DNA of 64,000 bases, taken from the NCBI GenBank assembly GCA_963921825.1, contig OY997588.1, positions 85,457,064 through 85,521,063 on the forward strand, given 5' to 3'. How positions within the stretch are numbered: the stretch's first letter is position 1; each line of letters opens with the position of its first letter. Of the stretch, positions 47,117 through 58,418 are shown piece after piece. A model generated the notes under the pieces. That model ran no database searches. It saw only the letters and a program-made list of their open reading frames with translations, and was not told where the DNA came from. Source of the stretch: Erodium maritimum. Lineage: Eukaryota > Streptophyta > Magnoliopsida > Geraniales > Geraniaceae. Both the position numbers and the translations under genes were made by a program.

Positions 47117-49194
47117 AAACAAAAAATCAACCAAAAACTACCTCTTCGCCTCTGTCGAGACCTCTAAACCCTAATCATGTGCTTCCGTATCTCTGCGTAT
47201 TACGCCGACCAAATGGCGCGCGTTGCTTTTCCACAGGCGTCTCCTCCCACGGTTGCTCTACCCTCGCCGCCTCGGGTCATGTCCGATCAGCCACTGGCGT
47301 GGGCGCGGCTCCGGGGGCTCTTGTCTCATTAGTCGCTGGCGTGGGACCAGGACCAGCGGCCACCCATCCTCTTTGCCCGTCGCATGAGATCATACGACCT
47401 AAGCGGGCACCTCGGAAGAAGAAGGCCTCTGCATTGCAATCGGGTCCACCCCAAGAATTGTCGCCCCCAGCTTTGGATCCCCTATTGAGGCTGACTCTAG
47501 GAGCCTATGCACAGGGGGATCATCCTCCGTCGTCAAAGTCGTCTCAGGCGCGGCGGTGTCGGCCCACGAAAATGGCATCTCCTTCACCGATCCCTCCGTT
47601 GTCGCCTAGGGTTGTGGAGGCTCATCGGCTGCAGGTTGCGGACGGGTTGTGGCCAACGCATGGTAAAGCTCCTGGTAGTCCTACCGATCAAATCCCGCCT
47701 ATCCCCCGGCCTCGGTTCCTTCAAATAGGGCAACTCTCGATGATCGCGCCGGCCGAGGATATCGTCCTCCATCCGCCTCTCTTTGATCCTCGTCCCCCAT
47801 CTTCCCCTAGATCATGGAGACTCGCTTCAAGCCCTTCAACACAGTTCTCATACTGCTCCTTAGGGTTTGAGGAACCCTTGGAGGTTACGGTTATGAATGG
47901 GGTGCTGGACCCGACTGCGCTCTCCCGCCAACAATATGGGATGGTGGGTCGGTTGCTCACAGATTGTCAGCCCCGAAAGGATACTCTTCTCCGTATCCTC
48001 ACAAATGCATGAGGAAAATATGCTATTGGGTTGGTCATTAAGGACGTCTCCCGTGGAGTGTTTGGGTTCTGCTACTTCGCCAGGAAGGAGAACCAGGATT
48101 GGGTTCGGCTGCACGAAACGTGGTGCTTCGATGGCAAGCCCTTGATGCTGGCAGAGACGGATCCGTTCGTCCAAGACCTACCAGCCATAGATAAGATGCA
48201 ACTGTGGGTTCATGCCCATGGTATACCGCATATAGTTAGCACCAGGACTACAAGTACCATGATAGGTGAGGCACTGTGCGGAACGGTGGATGTTCCTTAT
48301 GATGAATTCGGTCAGTGATGGGGTGGGACGGTGAAGGTCCGCTACTGGAAATCCCTTAACCGACCCCTGTGCAGGAACATGCGTCTCAGATTCCCTGAGT
48401 TCCAGGACCTGATCACCCGCTCTCTTACCTATGTTAAGCTGCCGGGCTTCTGTGGGAATTGTGGATGTATAGGGCATCCACCTACGACCTGCGATAAGGA
48501 CATGCTGGGCATTCATACTTTTGACAAGTCCTTAAAGCACTATCAGAAGGATCAGAGGGAGAAGGGATATGCCACGACTTGGACGCAGGCTCCTAGGGTG
48601 CCTCCAGGCTTTGCTCCACTGATACGCCAGCCCACTCCTCCGCCCGTTGCACCTAGGGGGTGAGCGGACACTTGGTGGAGATGGAGAGGGTCGTCATCGG
48701 GAGGATCTTCGGGAGCCTCGTGGGCAGGAACACATGAGGAACCTACAGTGGTTCCAGGAATGAAGAGGGACTCGGCGGGCGAGCCTCGTGAAAATCAGGC
48801 GCGGGCTGGGAAACAGCCCCGCCAGACGCCATGAGTCGTGTGGCGGGGCTCGGGGGAAGTTGGGTACTCCCCCTGAGGTCACCCTGTCCTTACCCCGATA
48901 CTGGAGGGCATATGATCGGTTTTATATCAACTAACAAGTGTCACCTTTGGGTGGCACAACGACTTTTAGGCCCTAGCTTGAGCGGTGCCTGCCAATATTT
49001 TACTAGTTTAATGGTTTTGGTTTTGATGTTATATCTAGTTTGGATTTATGTTTTATCTAGCCTTTATGGATCCCCTATTCAATGCGTCCTGGACGTAATA
49101 ATAGCTATAGGATCAATGTGTTTGTCCCGACATGACCCCCAAACATGTATTGATTCTAGTTAATGGAATGAAAGCAACAGTTATATTATATTAT
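47117..49194 (+). mobile_element. ORF1-only LINE derivative (DUF4283-CCHC type) in P450 intron 1
   Basis: The element lies between the (ATATT)n tract and TTATATTATATTATATTATA. It has a leader with CCTCTAAACCCTAATC, a long ORF1, and then 360 bp of tail ending TTAATGGAATGAAAGCAACAG, in the style of plant L1 tails. There is no endonuclease, reverse transcriptase or zf-RVT sequence. The TSD cannot be separated from the microsatellite. It is antisense to the P450. Confidence 0.7.
47119..48834 (+). pseudogene. LINE ORF1: DUF4283 domain and CCHC zinc knuckle, three TGA stops
   Basis: A single frame of about 572 codons is open from 47119 to the TGA at 48832-48834, except for TGA at 48010, 48316 and 48661. 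The N-terminal ~250 codons are proline-rich and basic. DUF4283-like sequence follows at 47869-48170 (GVFGFCYFARKENQDWVRLH; WCFDGKPLMLAE), then LWVHAHGIPH. The zinc knuckle FCGNCGCIGHPPTTCD lies at 48451-48492 with all four ligands. The last part is proline-rich. All three internal stops are one transition from CGA, so methyl-CpG decay of an otherwise intact ORF is likely. In plant LINEs this type of ORF1 binds element RNA; a gag-like role is inferred. Confidence 0.75.
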
Positions 49195-49209
49195 ATTATA
49201 GCCATTGTT

Positions 49210-50221
49210 TTTTTTTGAAACGGGTAACCAGAGATTTCATTAATGCCAAAAGGCAATCATACAGAAAGAGGCGTGACCGCCTCGGGTTCCAGATATTTGT
49301 CCGGGCCGACCGTAGCTAGCCCGACGCTCATGGACCCATAATTTTAGCCCACATGAACTCATGGGCAACAACTCAAGACAACTCCCTACCGACGTTTCAA
49401 CATGCGTTACAAGGAATTAATAAACCAAAGTCCTAAACTTATTCGACCTAGCACAGTCCCAAACGGTTAAACGACTTAGCACAGTGGATAACCAATAACT
49501 TATTCGACCTAAAACAGGAAAAGAAATTAGCACACAAACGAAAGAGCAGACTACCAAAACTGTGATGACAGGTCTTCTAGGCCCCGTGCCATTGGAGCGA
49601 TCTGGTATCGTCAATTCTTCGTCTTGATTCGCCCTGCTCTTTCGAAGTAGTGCAGAAGGCGAGAGCATCGATTCGATCCGCAACGGTTTGATCGAGATCG
49701 AGGGTCCCGACTTCGGGTGTCGTGGAGGCAGATCATGTCTTATCGACCTTCCTCCCGGATCCCAGATCCGTCGGGGGAACGGACCCATGCCGACGATAGG
49801 TGGCACGGCGCATGGAGCCCGTAACCCGGAGAGTGGCAGAAGGGCCACGGTGGCTGCGAGACGTCCGGGCAACAGGACGCGGGGCGAGAGAGCGGCTGGT
49901 TGGCGGCAATGGACTGCGATGATGGCAGCGGCGGAGCCTAAGCCGGGTAGACAGGATCTCACCTGGAGGTAGTGGAGAACCTTGAAGCCGGGGGTTCGAT
50001 GGTGGAGGCATGGAATTGCCATGTAGGAGGCTGGCGGTGGAGCGGCGGCGGCGGCGACGATAGAACCTTAGAAAGGTTAGAAGAGAAACCTCAACGAGGT
50101 TGTTTGGAGAGCTTTGAGTAATTTAAAGTAGAGGCTTCAATGGTGGAGAAGAAGGGGGGAAGGGGGAGTAGGCTGTGCAAAGCAGCCCCTAGGGTTTCAA
50201 TATTTTACCACTATGGTTGTT
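49210..50221 (-). mobile_element. Non-coding ~1-kb retroposon with 15-bp TSD in P450 intron 1
   Basis: ATTATAGCCATTGTT occurs at 49195-49209 and 50222-50236, a perfect 15-bp TSD. The T-run next to the left copy is the poly(A) of a minus-strand element. The 3' tail (GGTTACCCGTTTC on the minus strand) and leader match the element at 11569-12556. The middle is CpG-rich. The 201-codon minus-strand ORF in it has no recognisable motif and no counterpart in the sister copy, so I treat the element as non-coding. Confidence 0.82.
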
Positions 50222-50799
50222 ATTATAGCCATTGTTAAAGATACCAAAGCTTGACAGTGTGTCGCCTAGTGTTTGTGTTGCACACCCAGAATCCGAATAT
50301 TGGACCCAAATTAAAACAGTTACATGATATAATATGCAATACTCAATAATGCCTGGGTATTTTTATGTCATAATTATCCTCCTATCGTGTGTGGAAGTGA
50401 AAGTAAAATCAGAGGTGAAGCATTATTAATTAATAAGTGAAAGTAAAATGAGGCATAAACAGAATCTAATCGGGATTTTTAGAACACTGAATGAACATGA
50501 TTAATTAATAAGTTATATAAAAAAGAATTACCGTAGCAGTTAGTCCAAGCATGGAGATAGGGGAAGAGAGAAGGAGGCCACCAGTGATACTGATCCAGCT
50601 TGATTTGACTTTGATTTGTGTTGGTAAGAATTGTGTTGATTTCAGGGATGTTACCGACCATAAACGACGTCGGAGAAGGACCTCCGATCCCTTGCTGTGC
50701 CATGATGGATCTCACCCTCCTCGGGTTCCATATGAGTGCCTTGTAGAGATGAGCCAAGAGCAGTGTGAGAGCTGCCAAAGCCAGGCCCAATATCACCAT

Positions 50800-50988
50800 C
50801 TCTGCTGCGCATCTGATTTTCTCTGTATGTCTATGCGCTGCTTATATGGAGTAAACAGAGAGATCATATGTTTGGGAAGGTTGAATTATTTACTTCATTG
50901 TCTTCATTTTTTAGGGAGGGCATTAAATTTTTCTAATGATAGATGCATGACGTTCAAAGAATTTGAGAGGAGCGTGACTTGGAAATAA
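50800..50988 (-). promoter_or_regulatory. Upstream region of the P450 pseudogene
   Basis: This stretch lies directly 5' of the P450 start codon on the minus strand and is bounded by the retroposon at 50999. A TATA-like TATGGAAC or TATATG near 50846 is not convincing, so only the position supports a promoter role. Confidence 0.3.
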
Positions 50989-50998
50989 AAGAAGTATT

Positions 50999-52337
50999 AA
51001 AATACTGAACATTCTCATAAATGCTCTCTAAACTAAAACCTAGCCGCCTCTCATTGTAGCTTCGTCTTGTTCCTTGCCCCGCCGGCGGTGGTAACCTCCT
51101 CTCCCTCCTTTCTTTTTCCCACTCCTTCTAGCTTTTCACTTCTGTCTCCTTCTTTCTTTGGTTTCTTCTTTGGAATTAGGTCACGTTTCCGGTGCTGCTC
51201 ATTGTTTTTGGAGAAGATCCGACCGGTTCCGGTCTCGTCGTGCGTTTTCACATAACTGGACCTGGGACGAAGCTCCTCCCGAGCTTCTTTTTCGCTAGAA
51301 CTGTTGCCTTGTGTTTCTGACCGCAAGTTCCCTGTTGATCTGCTCTATGCCCTTCTTCGTCTTGTACCTGCAACTGGAGAGCCCTATGGAAGGAGTTAGC
51401 TTTGTGGTGGCCGGACCTTCTCCGACCGGTTTGGCGTCAGTGATTCATTCGCCGGAATTACTCCGGGTTGACTTGGACAGCTTCCCTTCAAGCCACCTCT
51501 TCTCCGGCAGGTTCGTGGTCGTGTCGTCAGAGCTCTACCTCTGTTTAATGGTAGCTGTTTTGGTGCCCCGGAGGGTCACTGTGTCTTTGGTACTGTTTTG
51601 GGGGCGATGTGTTTTTCGGTAACTCCTTTTGGCTCTTTTCGGTTTGGGTGTGTTTTAATTGATTTATGTCCCTGAACATCTATTATTGGTGAGTCGCGTT
51701 CTTGTCCTTACTTTCGAATTCCGCTCGGTCTTCTCGGTTTCTCTACTTTGTGAGTAGGGGCTCGTCGGTATTTAGGTGATGGCCTCCGACGAGTTTTTTG
51801 GTTTATGGGCATGTGTTTGAAGATTGTCGGATTCGGTGATAGGGATATAGAGTTTTCGGCAGTTTTTAACTGCTGACCTATCTTTGTCGTATTCGGCGTT
51901 GGCCGTCGACGTGTTGGTGGTCATTTATCTCACTAATTAGATGGCCACCATGAGATAAGGTGCTCCCCACTAGTTTTGTCTTGTTTGAGGGTGCTATTAT
52001 TATAAGTTGGTTATTGAGGTGCTACAATCGGGAGCGATGGGCGTTTGAGGTGCTTTACTTGGAGCTTCATGTTAGTTAAATTTAGGTATTAGATCTATTA
52101 GTGTTTTGGTTTTTCTTGTTTGTAATGGTTAACCCCTTGTTGGGTTTGTGTTTGCTGATTGTTTGTATCTGGTTCAGAGACCTGTTTCGGTTTTATTCCT
52201 CTTGTTGGGAATTCATTAGTTCGAGGTTGTGTCTACATGACCAGTGTTCTTGTTTGTAATGAGGGTTCGCCTTTGTCCTTCGTCTTCATTTTGAAGCCGT
52301 TGGATTTTTAAATCAAAAAACTGTTGATCAAAAAAAG
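50999..52337 (+). mobile_element. Non-coding LINE-like retroposon upstream of the P450
   Basis: AAGAAGTATT occurs at 50989-50998 and 52338-52347, a likely 10-bp TSD. The 5' part is CT-rich (CTCCTCTCCCTCC, CTTCTAGC), like a LINE leader. The 3' part has GAAGCCGTTGGATTTTTAAATC followed by A-rich sequence. Translation in all frames gives only short unrecognised stretches. The family differs from that at 49210. Confidence 0.55.
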
Positions 52338-52347
52338 AAGAAGTATT

Positions 52348-52886
52348 TTTTAAAAAAAATTCAAGAAACAGATAAAAAAATTCAAAAAAAAGAAAGGGGT
52401 CATGGTCCCCCCGGAGCCTTAGTAGCTTTGCCCTTGATAGTAAGTATGGTAAAAGACCCGGCCATGTCGGGGACCTGAATCCCAGTCCCGAATGGGTCAG
52501 ATTCATGTTAGTTACTTTTTTCGAACAAAGTTGATTAAAGGGAATGTTTCGGGCATGTAGTGGAGATTGTTCGGATACAAGTACGGAGACCCGGTATTCA
52601 TTTTGTTTTCATAGTTACTCATATCCCCCAATCTTATATTCACTTGAAAGAGAAGACAAATTTTGTTTTTTCATTATTAGATTTTATGATAGATAAATAT
52701 TATCATATTATTTTATATTTTATTTCTAAATACACCGTTAAAGTTTTGAAGAATATTTTTTATACTTATCATATTTCATAATAAATATTATTATATTATT
52801 TAGAAATAAAAGAAAACTATGTCATTTGATTTCTTCCTATACGATTGGGACTTAGAAAAAAAAAACATGATTGTATTTCATTCAAG
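52348..52886. other. Spacer, no gene seen
   Basis: A-rich sequence with one GC-richer segment (about 52400-52505), then AT-rich sequence with several TATTATATTATT words, ending in the TTCATTCAAG target at 52877-52886. Confidence 0.4.
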
Positions 52887-53183
52887 GAGGAGAAATCTGG
52901 TGAGAAATATGTTTTAACGTAGGAACCGCGAGAACCCATCTCAGTCATCCATTTTAAGAATGGATAGATGAGATGCAATTGAGTGGTTGATTACAAAAAA
53001 ACAGCACTTTTTAGTAAGTGGTAATGACTTTTTTTAGTAAAACTATCATATTACTTTTTTTTAACCAATTTACTAATTTAATTTTTCCCGCTTCGTTTGA
53101 ATTTCGATTGGCTTCAAACTTGTGCCATTAGTTTTGTTTTTTTAAGGGCTTTCTATCAAGATCAATCATGAATATATTTTGAA

Positions 53184-54140
53184 GCACGAAAAAAAAATTA
53201 TTTCGGGGTTGATTTTTTTTATGAAAAAATATGGGTAATTTTTATCAACACTTTACATTAGTTTTATCACTTCATTTTCCAAAACTGATCATGATTTTAT
53301 CACCTCATCGCGTGCTTTTTATGAACACTAGTTTTATGAACACTAAACACTAGGTTTATCATTCAATTAACGTGTGTTTTATCACCCCATCACATGTTTT
53401 TTTTGAATCACGAATTTTTTTTATTTCAGGGCTGGTTTTTAAAGAAATTATATCTGGTTAATTTTTATCAACACTTTGCTCTGAGTTTATCAACACTTTA
53501 CACTGGTTTTATCAACACTTTACACTGGTTTTATCACCTCATTTTCCAAAACTGATCATGATTTTATCACCTCATCGCGTGCTTTTTATGAACACTAGTT
53601 TTATCAACACTAAACAATAGGTTTATCATTCAAAATACGTGTGTTTTATCACCCCCATCACATGTTTTGTTGAAGCACGAAAAAAAATTTATTTCGGGGT
53701 TGGTTTTTAAAGAAATTATATCTGGGTACTTTTTATCAACACTTTGCTCTGGGTTTATCAACACTTTACACTAGTTTTATCAACACTTTACACTAGTTTT
53801 ATCACCCCATTCTCCAAAACTAATCATGATTTTTATCATCTCATCACGTGCTTTTTATGAACACCAGTTTTATCAACACTAAATACTATATTTATCATTG
53901 AATTACGTGCGTTTTATCACCCCATCACAAGTTTTTTTATCAACGTTAAACTCTAGTGTATCACACTTATTATCAAAATTGAACATGGTTTTTATCACCT
54001 TATTATTTGTTTCTTATCACCTTATTATTTGTTTCTTATCACCTCATTACATGTTTTTTTATCAACATTTAGCACTAGTTTGGTACTCCGATATAAAACA
54101 TTTATTAGTGAAGATTTATCAACGCTCAACATTATTTTTA
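53184..54140 (+). repeat. Higher-order array of TTTATCA motifs in family X copy 2
   Basis: Short units such as TTTATCAACACTTTACACTGG and TTTATCACCTCATT alternate dozens of times. They are grouped in larger units of about 225-260 bp that begin near 53184, 53411 and 53672 with GAAGCACGAAAAAAA and TATTTC.GGG. Most units keep TTATCA (TGATAA on the other strand). Confidence 0.85.
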
Positions 54141-54338
54141 TCACCTTGAAATAAATTTTTATTTTCGTGTTTCAAAATATATTCATGACTGATCTTGATT
54201 TAAAGCTATTGAAAAAAGAAAAATATTGGCGCAAGTTTGAAGTTAATTGGACTTCAAACGAATCGGGAAATATTAAATTAGTGAATTGGATAAAAAAAAT
54301 GGACACTTGTCCACATGGAACCATGCTATTACAATTAT

Positions 54339-57214
54339 TGTCACGCCCCGAATTCAGTTGGACCGAACCCGGAACGCGAACGATGAAACAAAAGATATTT
54401 TTCAAACATTTTAATAAAACCGCTTAAAATCACCACTTTGAGTTAAACAAAATAATATTTTACAACTTAAAATACTTCCAAAACAAACGGACAAAAACCA
54501 AAGCGTACGTCGCTAGACTCCCAAAAAGAAACCCGGACTCCCGCTCCTAGATCTTCAAGCTTCGAGAGTTCCCCTTGTCCGCCTCGCGACCAGTACCTGT
54601 AGGAAAAACAGCTAGGGGTGAGCGTTCGCTCACCACCACGGATACCAGACTGACTATGACATACTAGCAGAATATGCCGGAAACACCAACAACAAACAAA
54701 ACACCGGGGACTACTATCCCCAAACCAAAATAACCCGATGTCATACGAAAACCGTTACTTTCCCCAACCAAACTAAACACCCGTACACGTAATGTAGACC
54801 CGACAACGTAATGATGACCTCAAAGAACACGACACAAAAGTGATCAAAGTCACGTAAAACACAACCACAAGCCTCAGCACTTTACCGATCACGCGCCGGA
54901 AGGTGCTACTCACCTGATGGGGACCACAGCCCTCTGCTCTTTACCGACCGCGCACCGGAGGGTACGACACACCCCTCGGGCATAAATCCAGACTCAGCAC
55001 TTTACCAATCACGCGCCGAAAGGTGCTACTCACCTACGGGGACCACAACCCTCTACTCTTTACCGACCACGCATTGGAGAGTACGACACACTCCTCGGGC
55101 GCAGCTCTAACCTTAGCACTTTACCAATCACACGCCGGAAGGTGCTACTCACCTATGGGGACCACAACCCTCTGCTCTTTACCGACCACGCATTGGAGGG
55201 TACGACACACCCAACGGGCATAGCTCAACAGTACCACCAGAACAATCGCAGTCATCACCCAAGGTTCAACAAATAGCGACAACACAGATTTAACACCCCA
55301 CAGGCACACATGGCCACCCACGACACACAAAACAGTAACATACAGGTTCAACACCCCTAAGGCACACCTGACCACCCACGACACACAAACAGTGAAAATA
55401 CGTGTTCAACTCCCCACAGGCACTCATGGCGACCCAAGACACACAAACGGTAAAATACGGGTTCAACTTCCCACAGGCACTCATGGCCACCCAAGACACA
55501 CAAACAGTAAAATACGGGTTCAACTCCCCACAGGCAATCATGGCCACCCACAAACACAAACAATTCAATCAACCTCAGGGCACAACCAAATGCCACCAGT
55601 ATTTCTATTGTTCGATAAGTTCACTTATCCTACGACACTACTAAGTGTCACATGTCTTTCTACTGTTCGATACGTTCACGTATCATACGACACCACTAAG
55701 TGTCGCCTGCATTTCTAGTGTTCGATAAACTTACTTATCCTACGACACCACTAGGTGTCACATGCATTTCTACTGTTAACTTTCCCTAGTCAAGGCCAAG
55801 ATCCGGCTACTTTTCCCTACCTCGTAACGCTTTCCCAAAAGTCCACGCCCAAGCTCCGGCGTGCTCGCGATCACTCGCATAGTTTCCCCTTTCCTCGGTC
55901 GGTGGCACGATCGAATCAAGAACACAATTAAAACACTTTTTAAGTTTGCAGGCAAAGCTGAATTTTAATAAACTTGACGCCCAAATGCAACCCAGACAAT
56001 GTCGATCACTCCCAAACTTCCCAATTACTCGACATTGTCAATAATGGGCCCGGAAAAGCCCGATTCCCCCGGCTTGGCGAATCTGCCCGGGATTGGAAAA
56101 CGCCCTTCCGGGGCTCCGAAAATTCCCATTTTTGTTTCTACGATCTTAGAATAATTCAAGGGTTCCAATGCAATCGACGGAATCAAATTTCCTACTTCCG
56201 AGCGATTTAATTCGCGTTTAAAGTTTCTAAACCCGAAGTTTCCAACTTTTACAATTTAAATCCGTAATTCGTTCCGGGTGTCGATTGACGACTTGGGGAT
56301 CGTCCTAAACCACCCGAACACGAAAAACCCGAGACCGACACGTGGGCCCCACCCGGCCACCCTTAGCCGTGGGTGGCTGGACCGGTTTTGGACCGGTTCA
56401 CCACCATGGTGGCCGGTTCTAGCTCCGGCCAACCACCACCCACGGTGGCCGGAGCTCCCCCGAGCCTCCGGTCACCGGAAACCGATCCTTTTCGCTCCAA
56501 AACGTTCCCAACGAACCCTACACCTCGACTCATCCATATTTAACCCGTTTAAGCCCAAACCCTAACTTTCAAAAGTATCAAAACAAAAATCGAAAAGGTT
56601 ATCACCGTAGGGAATGACGATGGGAGCTCGATTCTTCAACCGTTGAGACGATCCGTTGGTTGGATCGTCGGGAAATCACAAAACCCTAACCCCTTTCTTC
56701 TCTTTTTCCCTTTTCCTTCTCTCCTTCTTCTCTCTTCTTTCTCTCTCTTCTTTTCTCTTTTTTTTCCCTTTTTTTTCTCTAAGTGGCCGAACACCCTCAT
56801 GGTGTCTTCCTTTTGTTTTGTTCAAAATTACCTAACTCCACCACTTGTGTGACAAGTGGCAAGTGGGACCCGAACGGGCCCATTTTCCAAGAAATTACGA
56901 AACTTCACGGGCTACAAGGAAACGGCCCAACTAAGAGCGATGTAATGACGGCTAAGCTTTTTGGATCCAAACGGACCTCGAACGGACCAAAACGTCGCTC
57001 GGTTGACTTTTCTGGCAAAAAGTCAACATTTCCCAAACTGTTCAAAAAGTTGCCCTGAGTTCCCTAGAACTCACTTTGGTCGATATCAGGGTAAACTCAA
57101 GTCCGATATGACCCTCAGGGTCAAATTTAGGTTCATTTAGGAGTGTGTTCCAAAATTTTAAATTTTCCTATTTTTCGACGATTTGACTGGCGTTAACTGG
57201 GAGTGGTTCTTACA
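54339..57214 (-). mobile_element. Solo LTR, gypsy-type family A, in family X copy 2 (TSD ATTAT)
   Basis: It starts TGTCACGCCCCG at 54339 and ends GAGTGGTTCTTACA at 57214, with ATTAT at 54334-54338 and 57215-57219. It is 2876 bp. The uninterrupted target ACAATTATGCC is present in family X copy 3 at about 61490. It contains a ~120-bp minisatellite (about 54874-55225, CAGCACTTTACCAATCACGC units) and a ~60-bp one (about 55290-55560). Confidence 0.95.
54874..55225 (-). repeat. ~120-bp minisatellite in a solo LTR
   Basis: Three units contain AGCACTTTACC, GGTGCTACTCACCT and CTCTTTACCGACC. No other LTR in the window has this unit. Confidence 0.8.
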
Positions 57215-57744
57215 ATTATGGCCTTGCTTGTGTGAGAATGGATGAAAGTGACGTGAATTTGGGTAGAATTGGGGTGATGATGTGGCATCATGGTGAATCT
57301 TGGATCTTAGGTGTGTGTGGGTAGGATTGGTTCTCACGGTTCCTATGTTAAGAGTGGTTCTCAATAGATTATCCCTCTTCATTCAAGATAAAAGAAATTA
57401 TATTATTAAATGTAACTAATCTGATACCCATCGGAAGGAGAGGAGAAATCAAATACAGATCATGTCTTAACCTAAAAACCATGAGAACCAATCTAAACCA
57501 TTTATTTTAAGAATGGAGGGGTGAGATACAGTTGAGTTGTTGACTTGTTAACTGCAAAAAAAACAACATTTTTTAGTAAGTGGGAAGAGCTTTTTAGTAA
57601 AACTATCATATTACTTTTTTTTACCAATTCACTAATTTAATTTTTTCCCACTTCGTTTGAACTCTGATTGGATTCAAACTTGCGCCATTAGTTTTGTTTT
57701 TTCAAGGGCTTTCTATCAAGATCACTCATGAATATATTTTGAAG

Positions 57745-58415
57745 CACAAAAAAAAATTATTTCGGGGCTGATTTTAAAAAAAAATTATACTTGGGTAATT
57801 TTTATCAACACTTTGCTCTGATTTTATCAACACTGTTACACTGGTTTATCAACACTATGCACTAGGTTTATCACCTCATTTCCAAAACTAATCATGATTT
57901 TATCACACCATCACGTGCTTTTTATAAACACTAGTTTTATCAACACCAAACACTAGGTTTATCATTAAATTACTTGTGTTTTATCACCCCCATCACATGT
58001 TTTTATGAACCACGAAAAAAAGAATTATTTCGGTGCTGATTTAAAAAAAATTATATCTGGGTAATTTTTATCAACACTTTACATTGGTTTTATCAACACT
58101 TTACACTGGTTTTATCAACACTGGACATTAGTTTTATCACCTCATTTTCCAAAACCGAACATGATTTTTATCACCTCATCATGTGTTTTTATGAACACTA
58201 GTTTTATCAACACTAAACACTATGTTTACCATTAAATTACATATGTTTTTATCACCCCATCACATTTTTTTTATCAACGCTAAACTCTAGTTTATCACAC
58301 TTATTATCAAAATTGAACATGGTTTTTATCACCTCAGTACATGTTTTTATCAACATTTAGCACTAGTTTGATACCTCCGATATAAAACATTTATTAGTGA
58401 ACATTTATCAACACT
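57745..58415 (+). repeat. Higher-order TTTATCA array in family X copy 3
   Basis: This has the same short units as in copy 2, here in two and a half larger units starting near 57745 and 58010 (GAAGCAC / GAACCACGAAAAAAA). The nested LTR cuts the array at its 3' side (ACATTTATCAACACTCAA). Confidence 0.85.
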
Positions 58416-58418
58416 CAA

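Larger units (their letters stand above)
45484..50799 (-). pseudogene. CYP714-like cytochrome P450, five exons, two frameshifts in the last exon
   Basis: Minus-strand exons at 50799-50532, 46974-46748, 46668-46427, 46351-45985 and 45907-45484, with GT-AG introns, rebuild about 509 codons, near the usual ~520. Exon 1 gives a hydrophobic anchor (ILGLALAALTLLLAHL) and GIGGPSPTSFMVGNIPE. Later motifs are YGPTFVYSTG across intron 1, WAHQRNIIAPEFYMDK, AGHETTATAASW in the oxygen-binding helix, ETLRLYPP with ExxR, and FGAGSHTCLG at the heme (45693-45664). The heme cysteine is kept, but the usual Arg before it is His. In exon 5 a few codons are lost after HLW (about 45745) and one base is missing before PFG (about 45697), so three frames are needed. 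Intron 1 is 3.56 kb because of two insertions. CYP714 enzymes act on gibberellins in the ER; that role is inferred from family resemblance. Confidence 0.85.
52887..57377 (+). mobile_element. Family X Mutator-like non-autonomous element, copy 2 (10-bp TSD)
   Basis: The ends are GAGGAGAAATC at 52887 and the inverted ATCCCTC at 57371-57377. The inverted similarity includes TAGGAACCG(C/T)GAGAACC. TTCATTCAAG is found at 52877-52886 and 57378-57387, a perfect 10-bp TSD. After removing the nested LTR (54339-57214 plus one TSD copy) it is about 1.6 kb. It codes for nothing. Its centre is the TTATCA array. The right part shares ACACTTGTCCACATGG and CTTGCTTGTGTGAGAA with copies 1 and 3. Confidence 0.88.

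Noticed and set aside
46927-47118. N-terminal extension of the LINE ORF1 (YYIILYY repeats)
   Set aside because: This part is the antisense end of P450 exon 2 and the ATATT microsatellite, open by chance. The ORF1 proper begins after 47116.
49417-50022. 201-codon minus-strand ORF in the 1-kb retroposon
   Set aside because: No motif is recognisable, composition is CpG-rich, and the sister element at 11569 has no matching ORF.
55392-55718. Plus-strand ORFs with QLPTGTHG repeats
   Set aside because: They come from the ~60-bp LTR minisatellite read in reverse. They have the same cause as the ORFs at 530-766 and 7691-7975.
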